Notes: generated from the sequence alone by a model not told the origin. A stretch of DNA of 64,000 bases from CAYSRC01 sp964446385 (GCA_964446385.1 CAYUOH010000010.1:1-64000); one strand, 5' to 3'; numbered from the stretch's first letter, positions 52,787-62,439 are shown. Numbers and translations are program-made.

Positions 52787-53774
52787 TAAAATCCTCCTCG
52801 AATGTAATTCCTTTAATAGAAAGGTATGTTCGGATTTTTAACGCTGCGTTTTCATCCTCCGGCAACTGGATTACCATCTGGCCATAGGCCTTGCTGTTAA
52901 GTACTTTAGTGTCGGCGTAAAGGATATTTACCGGTGAACCGCATTCCAGAACCATATTGCCGATGATAGGCTCGAATGAGCTTTCACCGTCAAAGATAAC
53001 GCGGATGCTGTTTCCGCCGACAAAGGGGGCAGTGTCCTTTCCGTCGGGGAATATCAGTTTTTTAGCTATGGAGGACTTTGGATTGGCGAATACCTCGGAA
53101 ACTGGGCCGAGCTCCGCTATTCGGCTGTCGTCCATAATAGCGACGCGATTGCAAATTTCTTCGATAACCGTCATCTCGTGGGTGATGATAACAATGGTGA
53201 TTCCGAGCTTTTTATTGATGTCCTTCAGCAGGGTAAGTATCTGTCTTGTGGTTGTGGGGTCAAGCGCGCTTGTTGCCTCGTCGCACAGCAGAACCTTGGG
53301 ATTAGTGGCCAGCGCCCTTGCTATGGCGATACGCTGCATCTGTCCGCCAGAAAGCTGGGAGGGATAACTGTCGGCCTTGTCGGGCAACCCGACAGTTTCG
53401 AGAAGTTCTCGCGCCCTTGCTTCGGCATAGGACTTGTCTAAGCCCGATATCAGAAGAGGAAAGCAGATATTCTGAAGGGCAGTCTTCTGCATAAGAAGGT
53501 TGAACTGCTGGAAAATCATGCCGATGTTGCGACGCTCCTTGCGGAGCTCGGCGTCGCTGAGCGCTGTCATTTCACGTTCGTCGACCCAGACCTTTCCCTT
53601 TGTGGGGCATTCAAGCAGATTGATGCAGCGAATCAGTGTGGATTTACCAGCGCCGGAGAAACCGATAATTCCGAATATCTCGCCCTTCTCAATATCGAAG
53701 GAGATGTCGGTGCATGCTTCGACGGTGCTTGTTTTGGTCTTATAGACCTTTGATACGTGCTCGAGTCTGATCAT
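52773..53774 (-). CDS. metN: Methionine ABC transporter ATP-binding protein MetN
   Basis: A 333-aa protein. The ABC domain has Walker A GFSGAGKST, signature LSGGQMQRIAIARAL, Walker B VLLCDEATSALD and the switch His. A C-terminal NIL domain (about residues 255-333) binds methionine and inhibits transport. First gene of the operon, behind a Met-specific T-box. Confidence 0.94.
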   Translation of the reverse strand: MIRLEHVSKVYKTKTSTVEACTDISFDIEKGEIFGIIGFSGAGKSTLIRCINLLECPTKGKVWVDEREMTALSDAELRKERRNIGMIFQQFNLLMQKTALQNICFPLLISGLDKSYAEARARELLETVGLPDKADSYPSQLSGGQMQRIAIARALATNPKVLLCDEATSALDPTTTRQILTLLKDINKKLGITIVIITHEMTVIEEICNRVAIMDDSRIAELGPVSEVFANPKSSIAKKLIFPDGKDTAPFVGGNSIRVIFDGESSFEPIIGNMVLECGSPVNILYADTKVLNSKAYGQMVIQLPEDENAALKIRTYLSIKGITFEEDFIENV

Positions 53775-53799
53775 AAAAATCTCTTTTCAAACTGTTGTA

Positions 53800-54109
53800 T
53801 TAAAAAAATAAAACCCTTAACAAAAAACGTTAAGGGCGAAATTATCGCGGTACCACCTTAATTCGCACATACCTCACGGTATGTACCTTGCCGGGTACGG
53901 GGGGAACAATAGTTATTCCTTATACCCTGTCGCTGTAACGGGCGACCCCGTCAAGGCCTAACCTGGAGAATCCGGCTCGACCACAAAGCTCGAAGACCAT
54001 GTTCACACGTTTCCTATATACCTGCTTTCATCATCTGCAGGCTCTCTGGAATATAGAAAACACGCGTTACTCTTCTTGTCTACGCTTTTTTCGGATATTG
54101 TTTTACAAT
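53800..54109 (-). promoter_or_regulatory. Methionine T-box leader of metNIQ
   Basis: On the minus strand the T-box core AAGGTGGTACCGCG is at 53846-53859. Stem I lies at about 53985-54085 with the expected AGAGAG and GGAAACGTG elements. The specifier loop GAAC-ATG-GTC puts ATG (Met) at 53998-54000. The terminator is CCCTTAAC/GTTAAGGG (53814-53836) followed by a T-rich tract. Uncharged tRNA-Met should allow read-through. Confidence 0.93.
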
Positions 54110-54138
54110 ATTAAATCACAAGGAGTCCCGTACGTCAA
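54110..54138 (-). promoter_or_regulatory. Promoter of the metNIQ T-box transcript
   Basis: On the minus strand TTGACG (54133-54138) and TTTAAT (54110-54115) are 17 bases apart, just upstream of the T-box. Confidence 0.65.
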
Positions 54139-54153
54139 TAGTCTTAATTTACA

Positions 54154-54182
54154 TTGTAACACTTAAACCTATGTAGTATTAT
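54154..54182 (+). promoter_or_regulatory. Promoter of glpK
   Basis: TTGTAA (54154-54159) and TATTAT (54177-54182) are 17 bases apart, 62 bases before the glpK ATG. Confidence 0.5.
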
Positions 54183-54244
54183 TTTTATATAAAATATTGT
54201 TCATTATTACAAGAAATTAAACTTCTCGAAAGGATATCTCCGAC

Positions 54245-55735
54245 ATGCCTAAGTATATAATTACCTTAGATCAGGGAACGACAAGCTCACGCGCCATCAT
54301 ATTTGACGAAAACCAGGAAATAGTTGAAATCGCCCAGCATGAATTAACCCAGATTTATCCCCGTGAAGGATGGGTGGAGCATGACCCCACGGAGATTTAC
54401 TCCACACAAGTCGGCATAATAGCCGAGGCTGTTGCCCGCAGCGGAATCAATCCCGGTGAAGTTGCAGCTATTGGTATCACCAACCAGCGCGAGACTGTCG
54501 TCGTATGGGACAAAACCACCGGCCGTCCTGTGTATAATGCCATCGTGTGGCAGTGCCGCCGTACCGCCGATATTTGCGAGGATCTTGCCCGCAGAGGACT
54601 TACAGATTATATAAAGCGGACCACCGGACTTCTGATTGATGCCTATTTTTCGGGAACAAAAATCAAATGGATTCTCGATAATGTGGAGGGTGCGCGCGCC
54701 AGTGCCGAGGCAGGGGAGCTTCTGGCAGGCACTATCGACAGCTGGCTCGTTTATAAAATGACCGGTGGAAAGGTCCATATAACCGACCGCACCAACGCCA
54801 GCCGAACAATGCTGTATGATATCCACAATCTCTGTTGGGACGAGAGACTATGTCACGAGCTTAACATTCCGATGAGCATACTGCCCAAAGTCTGCAGTAG
54901 TAGCGAAATATACGGCACTTACAACATTAACGGTACGGAAATCCCTATTGCCGGTATCGCCGGGGATCAGCAGGCCGCTCTGTTCGGCCAAACCTGCTTT
55001 GAAAAAGGAGAAGGTAAAAATACATACGGTACCGGCTGTTTCCTACTTGTTAATACAGGCGAGGAGGCTGTCGAAAGCAAAAACGGTATGCTTACTACGA
55101 TTGCCGCCACAACAGGGGACCGGGTGCAGTACGCTCTGGAGGGCAGCGTATTTGTCGGCGGAGCCGTTATCCAGTGGCTCAGGGACGAGCTCGGTCTTAT
55201 TTCCGACGCGGCTGACAGCGAATATTTTGCCAACAAAGTATCAGATACCGATGGGGTTTTCCTGGTGCCTGCGTTTACGGGCCTCGGCGCACCTTACTGG
55301 GATATGTACGCAAGGGGAACCATTGTCGGCCTCACCCGCGGAACCGGCAAAAACCATATTATTCGAGCAGCGCTTGAATCAATTGCCTACCAGAGTAACG
55401 CCGTACTGCAGGCTATTCAGAACGATATAGGCGTACGCTTTACCGACCTTAAGGTTGACGGAGGCGCTTCGGCCAACCGCTTCCTCATGCAGTTCCAATC
55501 TGATATTTCCGGAGTGGAGGTACGCCGCCCCATGATCAGGGAAACTACGGCTCTTGGTGCGGCATGCCTTGCCGGTCTTGCCACCGGTGTATGGAAGTCT
55601 CTTAACGAGATCAGGGAGCGCTGGACGCTTGATACTGTATTTACCCCTGCTATGACCGCGGCCGAAAGAGAAACACGCATTAATGGCTGGAACAGGGCTG
55701 TTGCCAAAGCCTGTGGCTGGGTTATCAGCGAATAA
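54245..55735 (+). CDS. glpK: Glycerol kinase
   Basis: A 496-aa FGGY kinase converting glycerol to sn-glycerol-3-phosphate. ITLDQGTTSSRAIIF, the glycerol-binding NQRETVVVWDKTTG, NASRTMLYDI, GIAGDQQAALFGQ and LKVDGGASANRFLMQFQSD are all diagnostic. RBS GAAAGGA precedes the ATG. No glpF or glpD is next to it. Confidence 0.95.
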   Translation: MPKYIITLDQGTTSSRAIIFDENQEIVEIAQHELTQIYPREGWVEHDPTEIYSTQVGIIAEAVARSGINPGEVAAIGITNQRETVVVWDKTTGRPVYNAIVWQCRRTADICEDLARRGLTDYIKRTTGLLIDAYFSGTKIKWILDNVEGARASAEAGELLAGTIDSWLVYKMTGGKVHITDRTNASRTMLYDIHNLCWDERLCHELNIPMSILPKVCSSSEIYGTYNINGTEIPIAGIAGDQQAALFGQTCFEKGEGKNTYGTGCFLLVNTGEEAVESKNGMLTTIAATTGDRVQYALEGSVFVGGAVIQWLRDELGLISDAADSEYFANKVSDTDGVFLVPAFTGLGAPYWDMYARGTIVGLTRGTGKNHIIRAALESIAYQSNAVLQAIQNDIGVRFTDLKVDGGASANRFLMQFQSDISGVEVRRPMIRETTALGAACLAGLATGVWKSLNEIRERWTLDTVFTPAMTAAERETRINGWNRAVAKACGWVISE

Positions 55736-55781
55736 CTCTAAAAAACAAAATTTTACACAGATACACGCATTGGGAGATAAA

Positions 55782-56050
55782 ATGTTAAACCAAAAACAGA
55801 ATCTTCTTAGAATGCTCGATGGCGAAATGCCGGAATATGTCCCGGTTGCCCGTTTCGGGCCTGGTGTCATTCCGCTTACCGTCGGTGGGCTTACGAATCC
55901 TTCCATTCTGGGAGATATTCGCGGACCCAACGGCGATGGATATTCTCCGGCAACGCCGCCGCCATGGATCCAAAAGATCCAGTTGTTCAGAAAATCAACG
56001 GTTGGATCAATGACGAGGCGCTGAAGCTTTCTACCAAGGTTTATAAATAA
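55782..56050 (+). pseudogene. Fragment of a uroporphyrinogen-decarboxylase-like methyltransferase
   Basis: An ATG at 55782, with GGGAG upstream, begins NQKQNLLRMLDGEMPEYVPV, which resembles the N-terminus of URO-D-family corrinoid methyltransferases of about 350-400 aa. The frame breaks near 55965, and a different frame carries KDPVVQKINGWINDEALK to a stop at 56050. Only about 90 codons remain, so this is probably an internally deleted, frameshifted remnant. The second part could also come from another gene. Confidence 0.5.
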
Positions 56051-56086
56051 TCGTATCAGCAATAATTGCCGAATTAAAGGAATACT

Positions 56087-56392
56087 ATGGATTATAACGA
56101 AATTCGCAGTTTTATTGATTCCGAAGGCCGTCTTACGGCATTTCCATCCAAGCGAAAGAAGAAGCTTCTGGCTCTTTTATTTCTAGCGGAAAAAATCCCC
56201 TCTGGGAAAGCGTTTACAGAAGCGGAGTTTAACAGATTTCTCTCCGGTCTGCATACCTTCAATGATCCTGCTACTCTCCGCAGGGAACTGTTTGATTATT
56301 TTTTAATCAACCGTGATAAGGCCGGCAGGGAATATTCCATAAACCCGGACAGGTTGTCTCCGGAGGAAATATTGGAAAAATACTGCATATAA
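56087..56392 (+). CDS. DUF2087 domain protein
   Basis: A 101-aa protein. FIDSEGRLTAFPSKRKKKLLAL and FNDPATLRREL-FDYFLINRDKAG match the DUF2087 pattern, often attached to or near transcription regulators. It contains no separate DNA-binding domain and no known function is assigned. AAAGGA precedes the ATG. Confidence 0.8.
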   Translation: MDYNEIRSFIDSEGRLTAFPSKRKKKLLALLFLAEKIPSGKAFTEAEFNRFLSGLHTFNDPATLRRELFDYFLINRDKAGREYSINPDRLSPEEILEKYCI

Positions 56393-56420
56393 AAATGGAA
56401 GCCTGTCTTCCGTTACGTTT

Positions 56421-56480
56421 AATACTCCCTTTATGATAAACAGTGTCATCTATTCCACTGTCTATCATAAAGGGAGTATT
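56421..56480. repeat. Imperfect 25-bp inverted repeat
   Basis: Arms 56421-56445 and 56456-56480 pair with one mismatch around TCATCTATTC. It starts with AATACTCCCTTTATGATA and sits between DUF2087 and a decayed transposase-like sequence, so it may be a mobile-element end or a terminator. Confidence 0.75.
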
Positions 56481-56481
56481 T

Positions 56482-56613
56482 GTATCTCAAAAGAAAGAAG
56501 AGCGTAAGTACAAATAGATATTGTAAGGCTTGCGCAGAAGGGAAAATAAGTCAAAAAGAATCAGCTCGTCATTTCATAGTCAGTAATACAACAGTACAAG
56601 AGTGGTTATGGTA
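56482..56613 (+). pseudogene. Degraded transposase-like helix-turn-helix sequence
   Basis: Three successive frames give QKKEERKYK, then IDIVRLAQKGK, then ISQKESARHFIVSNTTVQEW, which together read as the N-terminal helix-turn-helix of an IS3-type OrfA. At least two frameshifts and a stop separate them. The rest of the gap to 56753 holds further broken frames (e.g. LEYYYRLNEIHQKS near 56720-56760) but no gene. Confidence 0.45.
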
Positions 56614-56753
56614 GTTTTTTCTGCTCTAAAAACCCTTTCAGAAACACACAGTCCTTACTCTTTTCTATTGTGAAATCCGTATTATTTTAAAACTCTATGG
56701 ATACCTCAACATCTTGTAGGTTTAGAATACTATTACAGATTAAATGAAATTCA

Positions 56754-58247
56754 TCAAAAATCTATCCTATCCTTACCGTAAAGTGTATTACCTCTGTCTT
56801 TGTGGTTCTTTTGAAGCGCGTCTGCCCTGAGCGGTCTGCGTTCTTCGTCCGGTCTGACTTCGGCACTTCTCCGTACCTGGTTCTGCTGCTGGGCTTTTTG
56901 AAGCATACGCCTGCGGTGTTCTTTCTGTTTTCGCGGGATTACCACAGTCATCATGTAGATATAAAGCAGTACCAGCAGGCCGGCAATTATATAGATTATT
57001 ACGGCTACTTTGCCGGTTAATATCCTTGTTATGTTGTCCTGCAGGTAAACCAGCCGGCTGAATCCTGCGTCGGAACGGGATACCAAATTTACCGTTCCGA
57101 TCAGTTTTCCGTCGCGGTAGACCTCAGCGTCGCCGATAATCTGTCCTTTTTCGACAGGCGCCTCGATGCTTTCGGGAAGATGACAGTCGTATTCTGTTTT
57201 GATCTCGTTGCTGTCCTCATTCCGGTTAATTGTTGTAAAGAGTTCACCGTCGGGATACAGCAGAAGATAATCAGCCGTGTCGGAATATTTCAGATTGATG
57301 TCTGCCACGACGTCGTCGGTATTCACAATATTTATCTGTTTCAGGTTGTTAAATACCCAGTCATAGATTAACCGGGTTTCGGTAAAGGAAGTGCTGTCGA
57401 GAGCAAACCCGGAGCTCGGCCATGGCTTTTCATTAGGGGACAGCGGACATCCCAGCAGTACAAGCAGGTATGCCTCGTCTCCGTAAACCGCGGCCGATAC
57501 AAAACATCTCCCGGACTCATCGGTAGTTCCTGTCTTTATACCCCGGATATAAGTCGTATAGTAATCAGATGAAGGGTCCTGCATATATACTGTGCTTACA
57601 AGGGTCACTTCGCTGTTTTTGTTGTCCTCTTTTTTGTAATGTCGGGATTCGCAGCTGATATCCCAGAAGTCGGGAACTTTAATCGCCCACATCGTTATTT
57701 TCGCAAGATCCATGGCTGTGGTGTAGTTCCCGCCGTGTTCAATTGAAAACACGCCGTGAGGATCGGAAAAATAAGTGTCTTTGCAGCCAAGGGCTTTTGC
57801 CTTGGCGTTCATTGCAGAGATAAACTCATCCCAACCGTAATGGTATGCCAGTGTGCTGGCACCTTCGTTAGCTGATTGAAGCATCATGCAGTATATCAGT
57901 TCCCGCATGTTAAGTTCCTCACCGGGTTGAAGGTTGGCGGTGGACACGTTCAGGCCGGAAAACTCGTTCCAGATATAATTAGGCACGGTTACTATCGTGT
58001 TGTCGGGGTCGCTGCACATGCTTAGCCCTAGCGCTGCGGACATTATTTTTGTTGTACTTGCTGGAGCCAAACGTTCTTCGGCGTTCTTTTCGTACAGAAC
58101 TTCACCCGTTGTAATGTTCATCAACACAGCCGCCTCGGCAACAGTATCAAAATCGCAACCGTAATTGCTTGAAGCGGCAACCGTGTTTGCCGGAACAACA
58201 AGCAGGAACAGAGCGATTAATGCTGCGGCAGCTATTATTTTCTTCAT
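56754..58247 (-). CDS. D-alanyl-D-alanine carboxypeptidase (DacF-like)
   Basis: A 497-aa peptidase S11 enzyme that trims peptidoglycan pentapeptides. It has a signal peptide (about residues 1-25), then the catalytic S64-T-T-K67, S125-A-N127 and K238-T-G240 motifs. A C-terminal PBP5-like domain follows, then a transmembrane segment near 410-430. After the membrane segment there is an unusual basic tail of about 65 residues, rich in Arg, Lys and Gln, probably cytoplasmic. It is the last gene of the asp23-fakA-recG series. Confidence 0.9.
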   Translation of the reverse strand: MKKIIAAAALIALFLLVVPANTVAASSNYGCDFDTVAEAAVLMNITTGEVLYEKNAEERLAPASTTKIMSAALGLSMCSDPDNTIVTVPNYIWNEFSGLNVSTANLQPGEELNMRELIYCMMLQSANEGASTLAYHYGWDEFISAMNAKAKALGCKDTYFSDPHGVFSIEHGGNYTTAMDLAKITMWAIKVPDFWDISCESRHYKKEDNKNSEVTLVSTVYMQDPSSDYYTTYIRGIKTGTTDESGRCFVSAAVYGDEAYLLVLLGCPLSPNEKPWPSSGFALDSTSFTETRLIYDWVFNNLKQINIVNTDDVVADINLKYSDTADYLLLYPDGELFTTINRNEDSNEIKTEYDCHLPESIEAPVEKGQIIGDAEVYRDGKLIGTVNLVSRSDAGFSRLVYLQDNITRILTGKVAVIIYIIAGLLVLLYIYMMTVVIPRKQKEHRRRMLQKAQQQNQVRRSAEVRPDEERRPLRADALQKNHKDRGNTLYGKDRIDF

Positions 58248-58260
58248 ACAAAACTCCGTA

Positions 58261-60309
58261 TCAGTTGAATGTGGTTTCGGTATTGCTGAATATCGTTTCT
58301 ATTTCATTTCGTATCAGACTGTGCTCCGGATTGACAAGCATCTGGTCGGATTCTGAAAGTTCCTTTGCGGCGTCGGCGGCTTGATAAAGAATATCCTCGT
58401 CATTGTAAAGGTCGGAGATTCTGACCTCGGGAAGTCCGTGCTGGCGGTTTCCGAGAAAATCTCCGGGACCGCGCTGGATCAGATCCTGTCTGGCAATTTC
58501 AAAACCGTCTGTCGTGGACGTCATAACCTTCAGCCGGTTCAACGAATTTACGGAGTCGGTGGAGGAAACAAGAATGCACCAGCTTTTTGTGTTTCCGCGT
58601 CCGATTCGTCCCCTAAGCTGATGAAGACTTGAAAGACCGAAACGCTCGGCGTTTTCGATAATCATCAGATTGGCTCTGGGAACATCGACACCGACTTCGA
58701 TAACAGTAGTGGAGATAAGAACGTCTATTTGACCGTAACGGAACTTGTCCATAACCGCTTTCTTTTCAGCGGGCTTAAGACGGCCGTGGATCAGACCGAT
58801 ATTTAGATCCGGCAGATAATTGTTTTTAATATCCTCATAGTATTCGGTCGCTGATTGGGTGGAATCAAGTGCTTCGCTGTCCTCCACAAGAGGACATACG
58901 ATATATGCGGCGTGGCCGTCCTTTACTGTTTTGCGTACGAAATTGAGATATCTTGAACGGTATTCGGAGGTAACAAGCCGTGTATTCACAGGTAGCCTGC
59001 CCGGGGGCATTTCATCAATTACCGAAATATCAAGATCTCCGTACATTATCAGAGCCAGAGTTCTCGGAATGGGTGTTGCCGACATGACAAGAAAATGGGG
59101 AAGATTGCCCTTGGCACTCAGTGCGGCTCGCTGGCGAACACCGAACCTGTGTTGTTCATCTGCTACCACAAGCCCGAGATTATGATATATGACTTTGTCG
59201 GATATCAGGGTATGGGTGCCCACGATTAAATCAACATCCCCGGAGGCCAGGCGAGCTAGAAGTTCATTTTTGGCTTTTCTTTTTGTACTTCCTGTCAGCA
59301 GACCGACAGAAAATCCGAAAGGAGACAGAAATCTGTTGAAGGTTACGGCATGCTGTTCCGCCAGTACCTCAGTGGGCGCCATTACGGCACATTGATATCC
59401 GCTCTGAATGGCGCAGAATATTCCAGCCGCGGAAACGGCGGTTTTTCCGCTTCCTACGTCGCCCTGGAGAAGGCGGCTCATTGGAAAAGAACCGGACAGA
59501 TCCTCGGCTATTTCATTCATACACCTGCGCTGGGCGCCGGTCGGGGAAAAGGGAAGAGATTCAATGAAACGGTTTATGTCTGAGGAATCGATTCTGATAT
59601 CGGTTTTTCTGTGGTCGCGGCTCCGGATTACAAGCATGCCGAGACGTAGCATTACAAGCTCTTCAAACACGAGACGTTTTTTGGCTTTTGCAATGTCTTC
59701 GTTGGAGGAGGGGAAATGAATCAGTCTTATTGCGCAGTCGCGGGAGATAAGGCCGTATTTTTCCGTCATCTCGGGCGGAAGTATTTCGGGAATGCAGTCG
59801 ATGGTGTCGAGTGCGTTTCTTACAGCGTTTTCAACCATACGCGAACTTAGCCCCTCGGTTAGAGAATAGCGAGGGACAAGGCCGACGGTACTGCTTTCGG
59901 GGATAATTAACGGATTGATTATTTCCTTGCGGAGCATATTCCCCTGAATCCTGCCGTACAGAATATACTCGCAGTCATCCTTCAGGGCTGAAGGTGCATA
60001 TTTATTGTTGAAGAATATAATTGTAAGATCACCGGTACTGTCACAGGAAAATACCCGGCAGAGAGTTTTCCCACCGCTTAACCGGATTACAGGGGTTCGT
60101 CCAGTAATGGTAATTTTTACGGCGCAGGCTGAATCCAAAGGAGCACAAGCTACTTCATATGGTGCGGTAAGATCAATATAGCCTCTGGGGGAAAAACGCA
60201 AAAGGGCACCGATAGAATCGATACCCAGTTTATTTAAAAGCAGAGCGCGCTTTTCACCGACACCCTTTAAAAATCGAATATCGCTGCTGAGAATGTCTGT
60301 ACCGCTCAT
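58261..60309 (-). CDS. recG: ATP-dependent DNA helicase RecG
   Basis: A 682-aa helicase that remodels stalled forks and Holliday junctions. An N-terminal wedge/OB domain, Walker A QGDVGSGKTAVS, the DEQH box VVADEQHRFG, motif III SATPIPRTLA, and the C-terminal helicase motifs with QLRGRIGRG are present. It starts 3 bases after fakA. Confidence 0.95.
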   Translation of the reverse strand: MSGTDILSSDIRFLKGVGEKRALLLNKLGIDSIGALLRFSPRGYIDLTAPYEVACAPLDSACAVKITITGRTPVIRLSGGKTLCRVFSCDSTGDLTIIFFNNKYAPSALKDDCEYILYGRIQGNMLRKEIINPLIIPESSTVGLVPRYSLTEGLSSRMVENAVRNALDTIDCIPEILPPEMTEKYGLISRDCAIRLIHFPSSNEDIAKAKKRLVFEELVMLRLGMLVIRSRDHRKTDIRIDSSDINRFIESLPFSPTGAQRRCMNEIAEDLSGSFPMSRLLQGDVGSGKTAVSAAGIFCAIQSGYQCAVMAPTEVLAEQHAVTFNRFLSPFGFSVGLLTGSTKRKAKNELLARLASGDVDLIVGTHTLISDKVIYHNLGLVVADEQHRFGVRQRAALSAKGNLPHFLVMSATPIPRTLALIMYGDLDISVIDEMPPGRLPVNTRLVTSEYRSRYLNFVRKTVKDGHAAYIVCPLVEDSEALDSTQSATEYYEDIKNNYLPDLNIGLIHGRLKPAEKKAVMDKFRYGQIDVLISTTVIEVGVDVPRANLMIIENAERFGLSSLHQLRGRIGRGNTKSWCILVSSTDSVNSLNRLKVMTSTTDGFEIARQDLIQRGPGDFLGNRQHGLPEVRISDLYNDEDILYQAADAAKELSESDQMLVNPEHSLIRNEIETIFSNTETTFN

Positions 60310-60312
60310 AGC

Positions 60313-61965
60313 TTATTCTGCTGAAATGTAGAAGTAATACACTGGTTGACCTCCGTCAATCACAGAGAGTTCAACCTCGGAGGAGAGGAAACCTCTTATC
60401 AAATCTTCAACGTTTGCTTTTTGCTCCGGAGTCACATCGGCTCCGCAAATCAAAGTAACAAAACCTGTGGTATTTTTTACAAGTTTCTTAGCAAGCTTGA
60501 GTGTAGCTTTTTCAAGGTTTTTTTCCACTGACACAAGTTTTCCGTCCAGGATTCCCATGATGTCGCCCTGTTTTATCGGCCGACCGTCAATTTCGCTGTC
60601 ACGGGCTGCAAAGGTTACCTGACCGGTACCGACATTATCAGCAGCGGCTTTCATGCTGATGATATTTTCTGCGGGATCTGCTTCAGGTGAAAAGGCAAGC
60701 ATGGCGCTGATTCCCTGGGGTATAGTACGCGTTGGCAGAACTTTTGCGTTTCTGTCTGCAAGATTACAGGCCTGCTCCGACGCCATGATAATATTTTTAT
60801 TATTTGCAAGAACAATGACGTTTTTTGCGGGGATAGACTGGATTGCCGCAAGAATATCATCAGTACTGGGGTTCATTGTCTGACCGCCGCTTACGACACG
60901 GTCCACACCGAGATCCGTGAAAAGTTGCTTCAGACCGTCGCCGGATGAAACCGATACGAATCCGTAAGTAACTGAATCATCCGGAGCGGTGTATACAAAG
61001 TCGTCGCTTTCGGCATTGCCGTTTTTCGAATCTGAAGCAGAGGATGTGTCATACTTTGTATCAGAATCGTTTCCAGAATGAACAATACTTATACCGTCTA
61101 AAAAGCCGTGCTTAATTGCTTCGGACAGTATTTTACCTGGATCTGCGCTGACTGCTTCAAATTTAATCTGGTCACCGTGTCCGGTGACGGAAACATTACT
61201 GCCGCAGGATTCCGCGAACGCCTGAAATTTCAGAATATTAGCATTGCTGTTTTTAGAGAGAGTGAATTGGATATGGTAAATACTTTCACCGGTTTTATCA
61301 CTCATGCCGATGTGGTGTTCGGAGGCGGATTCGGCGCTGTGTTCGCCTTCGACAGGCTTGCCTCCATCAAAAACAGCCTGCATTCCTTTGAAAATGTATA
61401 CGAGACCCTGTCCGCCGGAGTCTACTACGCCGGCGGCCTTAAGAACAGGCAAAAGCTCCGGTGTCTGAAGTAAGGTTTCCTCGGAAATCGTCACAATATA
61501 ATCCCAAAGCTCCACCGCGTCGCTAAGCGCAGACTCAACAGCTTTTTCGCCGGAGACGCGTGCCACCGTAAGCATAGTACCCTCTGTGGGAACCATTACT
61601 GCTTTGTATGCGGAAGAGACCCCATTAGTAAGGGAAGCTTTGATATCATCGGCTGACATTTCAGTTTTTCCTTTAAGCTCGCGCTGAAATCCGCGAAAAA
61701 GAAGAGACAGAATAACGCCGCTGTTTCCTCGGGCACCGCGCAGTAGTGAAGAAGCTGCCACTGATGCAACCTTTTCGACGGTAACATCATCGGGCAAAGT
61801 TTTAAGCTCCGCTACAGAGGAACCGATGGTCATAGACATATTTGTGCCGGTATCTCCGTCAGGAACGGGAAAAACGTTAAGTTCGTTTACGGCTTCTATA
61901 TAGTTGGAAATGTTGTTGGCTCCGGAAATAAAAGCATCACGGAGCATTTTACCGGTAATGTTCAT
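60313..61965 (-). CDS. fakA: Fatty acid kinase catalytic subunit FakA (DAK2 domain)
   Basis: A 550-aa protein with an N-terminal DAK2/DhaL-like nucleotide domain (FPVPDGDTGTNMSMT carries the Mg aspartates) and a C-terminal DUF1949/FakA domain. With a FakB partner such proteins phosphorylate fatty acids for phospholipid synthesis. The position between asp23 and recG is the standard one in Firmicutes. Confidence 0.92.
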   Translation of the reverse strand: MNITGKMLRDAFISGANNISNYIEAVNELNVFPVPDGDTGTNMSMTIGSSVAELKTLPDDVTVEKVASVAASSLLRGARGNSGVILSLLFRGFQRELKGKTEMSADDIKASLTNGVSSAYKAVMVPTEGTMLTVARVSGEKAVESALSDAVELWDYIVTISEETLLQTPELLPVLKAAGVVDSGGQGLVYIFKGMQAVFDGGKPVEGEHSAESASEHHIGMSDKTGESIYHIQFTLSKNSNANILKFQAFAESCGSNVSVTGHGDQIKFEAVSADPGKILSEAIKHGFLDGISIVHSGNDSDTKYDTSSASDSKNGNAESDDFVYTAPDDSVTYGFVSVSSGDGLKQLFTDLGVDRVVSGGQTMNPSTDDILAAIQSIPAKNVIVLANNKNIIMASEQACNLADRNAKVLPTRTIPQGISAMLAFSPEADPAENIISMKAAADNVGTGQVTFAARDSEIDGRPIKQGDIMGILDGKLVSVEKNLEKATLKLAKKLVKNTTGFVTLICGADVTPEQKANVEDLIRGFLSSEVELSVIDGGQPVYYFYISAE

Positions 61966-61987
61966 TTTGCATTAACCTTTCCGTGAA

Positions 61988-62341
61988 TTATTCCGCATCC
62001 ATTGCGTCGATAAATGTGATGACATTTCCCACGGGAAGACCTGTAACGGTTTCAACACCGTATTTTACCTTCCCGGCAACGCTTTCGGCGATGGCGGATA
62101 CATTGACTCCGTATAGGATTCTGACATGAAGCTCAATATTGAGTTTGCGATCGGTATAGCGCACAAGAACGCCATTGGTGGGCGATTCTTTTCCAAAAAC
62201 CACCCTTTTGATGGTATCGACTGTACCGCTGTTGACCATGCCTTTTACTCCGTAACAGGAGGAGGCAAGATTACCGACCAAATCCGTAAAGAATTCGGAT
62301 GTAAGGGTTATTTTGCCCAGAGTGGTGGGGATTTTTATCAT
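61988..62341 (-). CDS. Asp23/Gls24 family envelope stress protein
   Basis: A 117-aa DUF322 protein. GKITLTSEFFTDLVGNLASSCYGVKGM and LNIELHVRILYGVNVSAIAESV are typical. First gene of the asp23-fakA-recG-dac operon. Its function is uncertain; relatives bind the membrane or act in cell-envelope stress. Confidence 0.9.
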   Translation of the reverse strand: MIKIPTTLGKITLTSEFFTDLVGNLASSCYGVKGMVNSGTVDTIKRVVFGKESPTNGVLVRYTDRKLNIELHVRILYGVNVSAIAESVAGKVKYGVETVTGLPVGNVITFIDAMDAE

Positions 62342-62400
62342 CTATATACCTCTCATGTAAAATAAAAAAGCGATAATTACAGAATTGTTACAACTAATAA

Positions 62401-62429
62401 ATTTTACAATTATGAAGGAAATAAGTCAA
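62401..62429 (-). promoter_or_regulatory. Promoter of the asp23-fakA-recG operon
   Basis: On the minus strand TTGACT (62424-62429) and TAAAAT (62401-62406) are 17 bases apart, about 60 bases before the asp23 start. It overlaps the gap after cysE. Confidence 0.65.
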
Positions 62430-62439
62430 ATTTACAGGA

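Noticed and set aside
60313..61965. A fourth dihydroxyacetone kinase subunit
   Set aside because: The DAK2 domain here is fused to the FakA C-terminal domain, and the asp23-fakA-recG context shows a fatty acid kinase.
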